Positions 27,001-38,442 of a stretch of 64,000 bases of DNA are shown in pieces. Positions within the stretch are counted from its first letter, which is position 1. The number at the start of each line of letters is the position of its first letter. The position numbers and the translations under genes were made by a program. The notes under the pieces were generated by a model that was not told where the DNA came from, did not search any database, and saw nothing but the letters and a program-made list of their open reading frames with translations. The DNA is from Trogon surrucura (lineage: Eukaryota > Chordata > Aves > Trogoniformes > Trogonidae): positions 42,552,706 through 42,616,705 of the forward strand of contig CM036620.1 of assembly GCA_020746105.1 (NCBI GenBank), read 5' to 3'.

Positions 27001-29154
27001 ACAGACAACTGCAAGAAATTCAGGCTGGGATCCTGAGCATATGAGAATATAGTGCTTCTGTCCACCACAGCCTTCATGGAACTACTGTCACAGACTTCAG
27101 GAAGCCTCCCTGCCCAGTTCAAATTCAAAGTTGATTTGTGAGAGGTTCTCTGGGGCCAAGCACCTAGGGATATTTGAGGTGAGGGGGAGAGGGGAGAAAC
27201 AACCACAAACCAAGCAAACAAAACCGTAAAAAAACCTGCAAGCAAAGAAAAAGAAAACCACAAAACCAAAGAGCACGATGAGAAGCTTTTAGGTCTTGTT
27301 GATTCTGAGAGTTTGAATTCCCACACTCACTCTGCGACAAGTAGAGCTAGCATCTATTTATCTTAAAACACAAATATGCTTTAAAATAAGCCTCTTTGGA
27401 AGTTCATGATATAAACACTTGATGCAAACCCCTGAGGAGGATTGTTGAATATCTTGTGGTAGAAAATGTCAAAATGTACTAATGTATCTGTGGCTTAAGG
27501 TTACATATGTGTTGAAATAGAGTAAATGCATTCATATTTTCTTCTGTGTGTAAACTCTGGCAAAATTATGGTCAGGTCCCAACATTTCTACTGCAAAAAG
27601 ATATCACAATAAGAACTGCTTTTGCTCCTATTCCCTTCATATTTTTCAGCTTCAGCTTTGTCTTTCTACAGAAGACAAATGGGAAAGAAAAAAAAAAAAA
27701 AGATAACTTTGAGTTTCCAAAGACATTTTAAAATAAAAGACAACAGCAGGATATGTTACAGTAACACACTCTCTGCTATGCAAATAGGAAATGTGGAGAG
27801 AAATACATTAGTGTCATTCCATTAACTTTGCGAGATCTTAAAATACAGGAAAATTTAAATAGTCTCTGATGTTTCAATCCACTAGGCTAAGCACTATTTC
27901 TCCAAGAGCGAAAGTCATATCTGGCACTTTCAAAACCACCAATCAAACAAAATATAATTGGAAAACACTCTGTAAGAAGTTCCATCTCACCAGAGGTCAG
28001 GAGAAAAAAAAAAAATCTTTGTATATCTCTTTAGAGTACTTTAACTATCTCCAGTTTGCCATCACTTCTATTAGGCTATTAAAAAGATATGACAGCCAGG
28101 CCAAGAAAAAGGCACACACTTCATCTTGACTTACAGGTAAATTAAATAATCAAAATAATTTCAATATGAAAATGCATTTCTGCTCCTTTTGAAAAACTAA
28201 TATGTCATTTTATTTAATTATGCAGTAAAACACTTATCAAAAAATCAAAGCAGTAAAAGTTTTAGGCTTATTTGTTTTGGTCCATTTGGGCATTTTTAGC
28301 AAGGGAGAAAGTTATTTTTCCTTAACCTCTTAAAGCTCTCTTTATTCATGATACACTTTGCTGATTGGGAGTTGGCATCAGTTTCATGTATGCTCCATCT
28401 GTTAAAACAGATATCCAGTGAGTATTTAAGATACGCCTTGCTACAGGTACTAGCTATTTCCAAACTTTCTGCTTAAAGAGGAAAGAACATCTCTACAGGT
28501 CAACAAAATCGAATTCCCAAGTCTTCCAACAATTCAAAGTTCATTTTGGAAAATATGCAACACATTGAAAGTTACAGTGCTACAAACACGGAATAAAAGC
28601 AGTGGAAGCTGTGAGATTTAAGACTGTCTCAAGCAACCACTTGAAAATAAACTCCTTAAGCACAGCCTCTAGAAATCTGAGTTCCTCCTGCAAATAACTG
28701 GAGTTGTGGCAGATAATATTTACTGTTCCTAGATTTTTTGTAGTTCTGTCCCCCACATTCTTTAAAATGTTTCAGTGAAATATGATGTATTTATTCATGG
28801 ACATGAAGAAATGTAAAGCACTGCAGAGGCAGATAATTTAAGAACTGAGCACACAGCAGTGAAGCCTCTGCAGGTTTATTATTAATTTCCATAAAAGCAG
28901 CACTGAGCCCTTCACCACAAGAACAAAAGAGTTAGAATTACAGGACTACTTGGGTTGAACTGAATAGCAGTATGTCTCGCTTTTTTGCTCAGACGGGAAA
29001 TGAAAAATGTGGAAGTATTAAAGAAAAAACCTACAAGAAATTGAAGACTTCCTTATAGAAAGAAAGAGACAATCCTTTTATAAAAATAACAGCAAAAATC
29101 TGAAAAAGTTTTTACACAAGATTACTTTCCACTTATTCAAGGAACAAGTAATGC
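24085..29154. other. AT-rich non-coding stretch
   Basis: No gene is recognised. An exact 14-bp tandem duplication of CCAGTGATATAGTT lies near 24208-24236, and an A/C-rich tract at 27197-27270. Several A runs are present. Confidence 0.55.
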
Positions 29155-29470
29155 TTTCAAAAGTCACGGAGTTTCTCCTTTCCTCCCATGGCAGGCTTCC
29201 CAGTCCTTTGATCACCTTTGATACCCTTCTCTGGACCCTCTCCAGCCTGTCCACATCTTTTTTTATACAGCAGAGACCAGAACTAAACACAAAGTTCCAG
29301 GTGTGGCCTGACAAGTGCTGAGTAGAGGGGGATAATGACTTCTGCTGGTGATGGCCTTGTTGATGGAACACAGCATCATGTCAGTTTTATTTGTCACTGC
29401 AGTACACTGTTCACTCATATTGAGTTTGTTGCCTACAAGGACCTTCAAGTCCCTTTCCACAGGATCTCAT
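29155..29470 (-). mobile_element. Old CR1 fragment (minus strand), RT thumb region
   Basis: The minus-strand translation gives ERDLKVLVGNKLNMSEQCTAVTNKTDMMLCSINKAITSRS, followed in shifted frames by LVRPHLELCV-like text and KKDVDRLERVQRRVSKVIKGLGSLPWEERR. This is the segment after the FADD motif through the thumb. At least two frame changes are evident. Both the 5' region and the 3' UTR are missing. It shares its subfamily look with the CR1 piece at 20.4 kb. Confidence 0.88.
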
Positions 29471-32400
29471 CTAGTTCTTGTCCGATGTCCCATTGTTTAT
29501 ATGTGCATATATTTAGGAGAATTTTTTAAACCTGTCATCCCCAAGTAGCTTGATTTTTTGTTTATATATAAACAGGGTCTCCAAACTGTGCTTTTTTCTG
29601 CTACTTCTGAAACATCTGCAGGCCCAAAACATGAAGTGTGAAGTGTTTACCATGCAATGTAAGTTTGCTCTTCAGCAGAAGTAACTGCTATTGATCTTCA
29701 GCTGATGAACACGAGAAGCATACAACTTGGGACAGTGACAAGACTTATGTGCTGTATCATGTCTAAATGTGCGGCAGCATTATGACGTTGGTGTTCCTAC
29801 TGTTTTGGAATAGCTGAGATCTATGTGAAAGATACAGGGAAGCCTGGTTCCCTGTGATAGGTAGCATGAATGGCAAAACAGAGCTGGCTGCTGCTGCTGC
29901 TCTAACCACCTCTATGGCTACTGCCATGAGAAAAATAGGCAGGAGGATTTCTACCTGAATACCTCACTTTTTTAAAAAAAAAACAACCTTCATAGCTACA
30001 GGACATGATAGGGCTCTCAGCTCTGCACAATGTTTTTATTTTACAGAAACAGATGATTTTACCAATGCTTATGAAGATAACAGTCTAATATTTCTCTTTC
30101 AGTCATCAGCTACTCCACTAAAGCAAATGAACACGTAGTCCATGGAGCAGTGTCACTAACAAAGCTTAGTCTCCTTGAGATGCAAGATTTTCATTGATGC
30201 CTTGATTTGATCAGGGGAAAGATTTTAATCTCTACGTAATTACAGAATTCCTTCTTTTTCCTGTCACAGTCCTTTTCTTGCAAAGTATTTTAGTGGTAAA
30301 ATTCAGGCTTCATTGTCACTGTAGAAATCAGTTAATTAGATCAACAGTTATTGCTATCAAATTGTGGATGTTCAAATTCAAGTTTCCTCTATATGGACTA
30401 CTTTTCAGAAACTGGTACAAATTTAATTATCTTTGATGCCTTTTGAATGTTGGATGTCTGGTTTAAAATAATCTATAGTAAAGATCAAGATAAAATGTCA
30501 GTTCTTTCTACTCTGGATTTTTCTGGCTAAATCAAAATATTTAACTTTTGGTAACAATATAAATGATAGTAACTATTGAACTCGAGAAAATATATAGTGC
30601 TAGCATTTTATATTACCTCTGTAGAAGTTTGGAAACTTCTACCAGTTCGAGAAAAGCTACTAAACCAACCATGAACAACTCTCCCAATTCCCATCTTCTT
30701 CACTTTCAGGTGAAATTTCCTAACTTACCTCTCCACAAGCACCTGCGTTATGCAGTATAAAACCATTTCACTTAATTTTCTACCTCTTTAAATCAGAACA
30801 AAACTGGTTCAAGAGATTATGACAATAATGACAAATGTAGTTTAAAGAACAGAAACATTTTGTCAGTAACATGTTTGTAGCCTCCAACTAATTTCATATT
30901 ACATTTTTTCCCCCAACATTTGTAAATATGTTGATGGGACCGACCAGAATTCCTTTTCATTATGACATAAAAGATTTTCTCTTCCCTTGTTTGAATTTTT
31001 TATGTAGGCACAAACTCCAAGCTTTTTTCACTTGAAGAAAAAAAAAAAAAAGCTTCACTTGCTTTTAAGATTCATTGTTATTAATTATGCAGATATGTAG
31101 AGTCCAATTTGTGGGGACTGTAAAGCTGGATTTGCACAGGAGTTTTTGCTGCTGTTTGTAACGACAGAAAGAATATATCACTATAAACACTGAAGATCAG
31201 ACTTTAATTCCAGCCATATGACTCACTTCAGCTTTATTTTGAAATATCATTCCAACATCTGTATATATTCAAGTAAATGAAATTTTCAGGATAACTACAG
31301 AGGATATATCTACATTATGCCTTCTTGAGAACATACCATAGTATTGCTACATTGTACTATAATTGTTACTTATTACTATTAGGGATATAATTAATATTGT
31401 TATTACTATATTATTACCAGCACTAATTACTATTACCATATGATAGTAGACAATAGTATCCTACGGTACTCTAACACCTTCTCCACATTAAAACGTTTTT
31501 AATTAATCAAGACTAAATTAGTGTGTTACTTTTTCTCATCACTTAAAAACTCTTGCAAAAGATTTAATACAATGAGGAAGTGATTTAATTTAAAAAAAAA
31601 AAGCATCCATTCAAATGAGATCTCTAGAAATAAAAGAATCTTGAGAAATTCATTGACTGCACAAGAAATCTTATTAATTTTCTTGTTCCATCTTTGTGCG
31701 ATTCGTTGCACTCCAGACCAGTCTGAACAAAAAGCAGAAGAATTTATAGGGTTTTTTACCTTGGAAAAAGATTTCTTTTTTTTTTCCTCATCAGTACTTG
31801 AAACAGTTCTAGATGAAACTGTCTCTAAAGTGCTTGTTATAAACAAACCAGGGAAACAGAAAAATTAAGAATATATGACGGACAATGAAACTGACAGCCT
31901 ATGGATTTTATCACCCTTTTTGTGACAACTCCCCCACCTCAAATACCTAAAAAAAACCCCAACAGTCAGTGAAGAGTGTTAACTAACAGCATATACAAGA
32001 ATTCCAAGACACGTGGTAATCTGCTTGTTTCTAGATTCATGGAATACAGCACTTTATCAGTTGCTTCTCCATAGGGAGCTGTGGAAGAGGGGGGAAGAGA
32101 ACAGCAAATCAGAGCAAGTTCTAAAGCATTTATGAAATTTTTATCTTTCTTCTGTCATACATTAGAACAACTAGATCTGACTGATATATAATGTATTCAA
32201 TCCTCTCAAACTAAAATAACATCCAAAGACTTAAGAACTAAGCCATAACATACAGCATCAATCTCTGCACATCGTTTCGTTTCCTTTGTAAGGTTGCATT
32301 TCTATAGCCACCACTGAAAGACAATACACGTATCAAAAAAAATCGCGAAGGATCCACTGGCTGCTTCAGCATCCAAGCGATTTTTCCTCCCTGCCCTCCA

Positions 32401-33853
32401 GTGACACCATTTGAGAGCAGGAGGCCGGAGCCCGCGCTGCGCATGTTTCCTGGACCACTCTGGTTGCCTTGCCAACGAGCAGGGAGAACTCAGGGCTTAC
32501 GTCAGGCATTTCAATGCAGTGACCCAATTACTGTCTGTCAACAAATTCACTGGGACAATAGCGAGTGTAACACATTACAGAGATTAAATCCCAGAGACTG
32601 AACTACAAAGATGTCTGGAACAAAATCTTAGCCAGTTTGAAAGGCCAGAACACTGTAAACAGAGTTAGCTGTACTATGTTTTAATCCTCCAATGCATTTG
32701 TGGCTTTAAAGGAGAAATTTCTGCATTCATTATTTGCATATTTATTTTAAGTACATTCACAAACCTAAGTCAATATTGCTCTAAGAGTAATGGGAATTAC
32801 TTATCTTTTTTGTATATCGCATTCTTGGCAAGAATTGAGAAGAATTACAACATAAATACAGTCTTCTGAGCTATAAGAACGTAATGGTTAATTTAGAATA
32901 TACTTGTACAGATGGCCATTGTAGGAGTAAGCCATTAAAAAAAACACCCAGCAATTTCTGCAAGACAGTTACACTATGGATTTATTTTTTAAAAATGAAG
33001 TATGTGCAGGTTAGTTACAGGTTTCACATCCTGTTCTGCCCCTTCGCAAATATATTATCACAGGCATGCTCAAAAAGCTTCCCTCACTTTGTCTCCCATG
33101 CTCTTTCCATTCTCAGCAAATAGATTTTTCAAATATAAATAATTAGCTGGAAAAGACTGGCAACTACCATGAGAATGAAATATACATAATGGCATATTAC
33201 CAAATGCACAAATACATATTTAATATATATTTACCTACATTCTTTAGTTTCTTAGCAATATTACCCTGTCACTTTAAATGAAAGTCAACAATTTTTTTGA
33301 AGGTCTGTGCCACCAAATGGAATTATCTGAGGAACCATGCAGAGAGCAAAAAATAGCAGCAGCCTTCTGCAGTATCTGTAGAATAGGTTATTTTTTTAAG
33401 CCACTGAGGGTTTATTTATATGTTTACTGCTAATATTTTGTATATGTGTATTAGTTGTCTGGTTACAGCACTGCAGCTGCAGCAATGTGATATTACCAAA
33501 ATTCTAGGACTGTTTGTCCTCTACCTGCCTCCAGCAGAAATATTTTTCTGATTAATACTTAAGAAGTGGGTATCACTTCACATCTTGAGACTAATGTTTC
33601 CAACGTGATGTGGTTTGCAGACAATCATATTGTCCATATAACACTGTTATATATTTTTAAAACTTACTGTAGGGAGTTGGGATGGGAAATGTAAATGTTC
33701 CTTATGCTTGCCTGAGATCACTGACATCACGCAAACTTAAAGGTGAAAACTTTGTTCTAGAAAACTCAGCATCACTTAGTGATAAAAATTGTAATTCTAG
33801 ATTATACATAATATCCTTGCAGTATTGTCTAATAGTTCAGCTAGCTTATAGAG
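29471..33853. other. Mostly AT-rich non-coding stretch
   Basis: No gene is recognised. A TTA-rich low-complexity patch lies at about 31350-31440, and a small CpG-rich patch near 32.3-32.5 kb is listed separately. Confidence 0.55.
32340..32510. promoter_or_regulatory. Small CpG-rich patch with promoter-like motifs (candidate)
   Basis: In AT-rich, CpG-poor surroundings this patch holds a cluster of CpGs, about nine by eye, and is noticeably GC-richer. Motifs seen are TGCGCATG (32438-32445, NRF1-like half), GTTGCCTTGCCAAC (32463-32476, one mismatch from an RFX X-box) and TTACGTCA (32497-32504, ATF/CREB-like). On the minus strand an open frame of 68 codons starts at 32444, but its product is not recognisable. 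It could be a small promoter or first exon, a conserved enhancer, or a chance GC patch. Confidence 0.25.
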
Positions 33854-34397
33854 ATCATAGAATCGTAGCACAGTTTTGGCTAGAAGAGACCTTCAAGATC
33901 ATAGAGTCCAACTTTTTCCTAGCCCTATCAACACCACTAAACCATGTCCTTCAAGGTAACATCTCTCCTTTTCTTAAATACCTCCAAGGATAGCAACTCA
34001 ACTACCTCCTTGGGCAGGATGTTCCAAAGCCTCACAATCCTCCCAGTAAAGTCTTCCTAATATCCAACCTGAACCTCCCCTGGCACAACTTAAGGCCATT
34101 TCCCCTCGTCCTATCACTCACCACTAGGCAGAACAGACCAACGCCCACCTCTCTACAACCTCCCTTCAGGCAGCTGAATCTCCTCTTGTCTCAGCTAAAC
34201 AGCCCCAGATGCCTCAGCCTTTCCTCATAGGACATATGTTCCAAATTCTTTACCAGCTTGGCAGCCGACCTCTGTACCTTCTCCAGCACTTCAATGTCTC
34301 TCTTGTAGTGAGCGGCCCACAACTGGACACAGTACTCAAGGTGTGGCCTCACCAAAGCTGAGTAGATCACCTCCCTGCTCCTGCTGGTGAACCACAC
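33854..34397 (-). mobile_element. Old CR1 3' half (minus strand)
   Basis: The reverse complement reads from the RT thumb ([64 protein letters not shown], 34382-34191) through the C-terminal pol region in broken frames. It continues into the 3' UTR and ends in about one octamer near 33854 (ATAGAATC on the plus strand). The first 60-odd codons are still open, but the remainder has frame changes. The element is 5'-truncated close to 34397. Confidence 0.92.
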
Positions 34398-35267
34398 ACA
34401 ACCTTCTCACTTCCAGCCATCTTTCCCATGTATATTCTTTAGACCCCAAACTACTGAGCACTTGACGTTCTTCTGGGTTCTTCTAGCTCTTTTCTCCCCA
34501 AAATTAAATCCCAGATCTGTCATGTCTTCAAACTGGCCCATGCTACTATGTTGTGCAAAAGTAACATAGAGGGTTTCCTTTCTATCTCTCAGGAGGATTG
34601 TCTTTTTTTTATAAGCATGCCTTGTTCCCTACACAGCAAATTCACCTCTCTATTTGCTGCTCAAAATATCAAAATATCATAAAACCACTTTCACATAATA
34701 CATACTTTATCAAACCTATAATCTCTCATTCTTCACTAATATTACACGTCAGTAATACAGATACACACCTGTGTTGATTTGTTATTTCATTCTTTTTCCC
34801 CTCTTCTTTAAACTCAAGCTCTCTCAGATGTAGGGACTTCTATCATTATGCCAATATTTTCCAATGTAAAACACTTTTCATTTACTACTTTTCCAAAATT
34901 AATTGACAAGGATGAAACTGGCTATGCATGGTGTCCCTCTAGGCTGCAATCTTTAAAGTTACAGCCAAAAAATCTCCCACTATTTCAAACAGTGAAATTC
35001 AAGGAAAATACATTAATTGATCCTCAGGGGTTGGAAATCTTGCAAGCTTTTCTTTCAACAACTTTAAGATCTCTTTTAGGCCTTACAGGAGGAACTTGAA
35101 AATTACAATGGGATCGGCATAATCTGAGAGATGTGCTTTTTGAGGCGTTCCTAAAAATTCTCTCAGATTTGGTCCATGAAACTTGTGGCACACACCCACA
35201 CACGAAGCAGAGATTTGCTATGTCTGTTGACTAAATGCTGTCAGGAGCACTGTCCATATCAGCTGGG
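34398..35267. other. Non-coding stretch, nothing recognised
   Basis: AT-rich sequence between two CR1 copies; no gene or repeat recognised. Confidence 0.6.
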
Positions 35268-36740
35268 GCACAGCACAGCTTCACTGTCGAAGTTGCAGAA
35301 GCTGAAGGCAGCGGCTGGGAGAAGAAAAATCCACCCGCTGTAAGTGAAGATCAATTTAGTGACCATTTAAAGAAACTAAAGGTGTACAAGTTCATAGGAC
35401 CTGATGAGATCCATCCACAGGTCCTGAGGGAACTGGTAGATGAAGTTGCTAGGCCGCTTTCCACCATATTTGAGAGGTCATGGCAGTCTGGTGAAGTATT
35501 CACTGACTGGAAAAGGGGAAACATCACCTGCGTTTTCAAAAAGGGAAAAAAGGAAGAACCAAGCAACTACAGACCAGTCAGTCTCATCTCTGTGCCGGGC
35601 AAGATTATGGAGTAGATTCTTCTGAAGGCTCTGCTATGGCACATGGAAAATGTGGAGGTGATTGGCAGAAACCAACATGGCTTCACCAAGGGAAAATCCT
35701 GCCCAACAAATCTGGCATCTTTTTATGATGAAGTAACAGAATCAATTCGCAAGGGAAGAGCAACTGATGTCATCTACCTGGCCTTCAACACTGTCCCACA
35801 CGACATCCTGGTCTCCAATTTGGGAAGACATCAATTTGATGGATGGACCACTCGGTGGATAAGGAACTGGCTGGAAGATCACACTCAAAGAGTGGTGGTT
35901 AATGGATCAATGTCCAAGTGGAGACCAGCGACAAGTGGTGTCCCTCAGGGATCAGTTTAACAAGGCCAAGTATAAGGTCCTGCACCTGGGTTGAGGTAAT
36001 CCCAAGCACAGATACAGGCTGGGCAATGAGTGGATCAAGAGCAGTCCTGGAGAGAAGGATTTGGGAGTGTTGGTGGACGATAAGATCAACACGAGCCTAC
36101 AATGTGCACCTGAGACCCAGAAAGCCAACCGCATACCGGGATGCATCAAGAGATGTGTGACCAGCAGGTTGAGGGAGGTGATTCTGCCCTTCTACTCTGC
36201 CCTTGTGAGACCCCACCTGGAATACTGCATGCAGCTCCAGAACCTCCAACAACAAGAAAGATGTTGAGCTGTTGGAGTGAGTCCAGAGGAGGGTTACCAA
36301 GATGGTCAGAGGGCTGGAGCACCTCTCCTACAAGGATAGGCTGAGAGAGTTAGGCTTGCCTAGCCTGGAAAAGAGAAGGCTCTGGGGAGACCTTATAGCA
36401 GCCTTCCAGTACCTGAAAGGGACCTGCAAGAAGGCTGGGGAGGGACTTTTTACAAGGGCCTGTAGCAATAGGATCAGGGGTACTGGGTGGAAGCTGGAAG
36501 AGCACAGGTTTAGACTAGATATAAGGAAGAAGTTCTTTACCCTGAGGGTGGTGAGGCATGGGAACAGGTTGCCCAGGGAGGTTGTGGATGCTCCATCCCT
36601 GGAAGTGTTCAAGGCCAGGCTGGATGGAGCCTTGAGCAACCTTATGTAGTGGGAGATGTTCCTGCCATGGCAGGGAGGTTGGAACTAGATAATCTTTGAG
36701 GTCCCTTCCAACCCAAAACATTCTATGATTCCATGATTCT
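35268..36740 (+). mobile_element. Old CR1 LINE with internal deletion and mosaic 3' half
   Basis: The pol text begins at [26 protein letters not shown] (35276 on) and continues through [37 protein letters not shown] and [21 protein letters not shown] to SGVPQGSV. An in-frame TAG follows KIME near 35613. Close to 35956 the sequence jumps over about 182 bp that are present in the 50-kb copy, so the catalytic FADD region is missing. It resumes at TTTAACAAGG and runs to the C-terminus (LDGALSNLM, stop at 36647-36649), the 3' UTR and two octamer-like repeats (ATTCTATG, ATTCCATG). From 35956 on it is about 99% identical to 50411 onward; upstream of that point similarity to the same copy is only about 87%. 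Confidence 0.94.
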
Positions 36741-38442
36741 TCTGCATTCCTGCAAAATAGGACACCTGAACTGGCTACATCACGTGCAAAGCCTATGGTG
36801 CCCTGGTGAAGAGTGAGTACCTGCTGGTTACAAAATGCTAACCATGATTTCCAACTCCTGGCAATTCCATAAGAATTTGCACAGCTCTGAGGTTCTTGGT
36901 CGCAGGTTATACAAAGCTTCTAGCTGTGCCCTCCAAGGTCACCTGTTCTGCATCTGCAACTGACTAAAAAGTGCCTAAGTTTCTCCTCACCATATCCTTA
37001 AATGAGAATCATTGTAAGAGAATGATTTCAGAACTTTTCCCTCCATGAGAGTGGAGCTTTCCAAATATCATTTGGTATCAACATCCACGGGAACACTTTA
37101 CACATGAAGAAAGTACTGTTTCAGCTTTCTCGCCACTTCTCAAACTACATCTGGAAAGGAAAAAATCAGACTCTATATCTGTTTTCACACTCCTCCCCTT
37201 CCCAAGTCTGGCCTCTCTTCCTAGTCAGCAGCTTAGGGAAAAGTCCCAGCAGATCTCAGTCCAATGCCTCCTATCTCCATGAGAAACAGCAGCAAAATAC
37301 TTTCAACAGTAACAAACGCTTCCTGACACAGTACTGAATTTTCCAAAGACTGAGGGCAGTAAAAATGAGGTAATTCACTCTTGTACTAGAGGAATACTTT
37401 GTGATTGATTGCACATGCTGCACTCAGCTTTTGGCAAGTATCATCAAGGAACAGCTTTAGCACTGGACTATAGGTAAGAGCTACTGTTCAAAGCGAAGCA
37501 GTGTTTGTATAAAAATTAATCATAGAATCACAGAATGCACATCCTACGCAGCACTGCGAGGTTGCTAGTGATACAGGGCTAAGAGCTCATGGGAACTCTT
37601 CAGCTAGCAGCAGACATAGCATTTTCTGTCTCTCTTCTGTTGTTGCCTGGGGGAAATGCTAAAGTCCTCCAGGCTTCCTCTCTGGCTAAAGTCTCGGTGC
37701 CAACGCCACCCTCAACACAGCTTTGCACAGATCCAGCGTAACTGTTACAGAAAAGCCTTCTAGCTGAAAAGTGATTCTGCTTTTCTTCTCTCAGCTTCTT
37801 CCTTTGACAGCAACCAGCAGGAGTAAGATATCATCTAGGTATCACATTGCATCCCTTAGACACAGAAAAAAAGATAGAGACCCTCCTGTCTTAACAACTC
37901 CCGTTCTACACTAAACACTCCCTATCCAGCTAGTTACCTCATTTGTCAGCCATTGGCAATTCCAGCAGCTACCCACTCCATATAACACCATACAGCCCTG
38001 ATAGTCCCTTACCCATCAGGTGTACTTCACTCTCCAGCTGCTGCAAGTGTGAGTCTTCAGGGAACTGATAAAACGACCTAACATTATACACTCAAGTCTC
38101 TATCCACCCACTGCATTTTACAGTGTCCCTGGACACAGAGCCTCCAACTACATATTCTGAATAGCCCTGTTATTACCTGCTTTAGAAGTCAGAAAATCCA
38201 CAATTCAAGTGAAAGGAAAAGCTAAAGGAGAGCTCTCACCCAAGCAGCAGCTGCTGTGGTGTCACTGCAGCCTTGTTATCACAAAACAATTAACTGTATA
38301 AGACTACTTTAATTGCCATAATCTGTAAAGACGGGAAAACCAGGCTCCCATATGGCACTTAAAACAAGCTTGGGGGTTTTTTGTTTGGTTTTTTTTTGTT
38401 GGGGGGGGGTGTTGAGTGGGTTGTTTTTCTTGGTTTGTGTCT
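36741..38442. other. Non-coding stretch ending in a G/T-rich tract
   Basis: This is somewhat GC-richer than average with no gene recognised. A CR1-tail-like word (CATAGAATCACAGAATG) near 37524 is not followed by CR1. The last 71 nt (38370-38440) are almost purely G and T on the plus strand. Confidence 0.55.

Noticed and set aside
37522-37542. CR1-tail-like octamer words (also near 21890)
   Set aside because: Adjacent sequence does not align to the CR1 3' UTR in either direction; too short to call.
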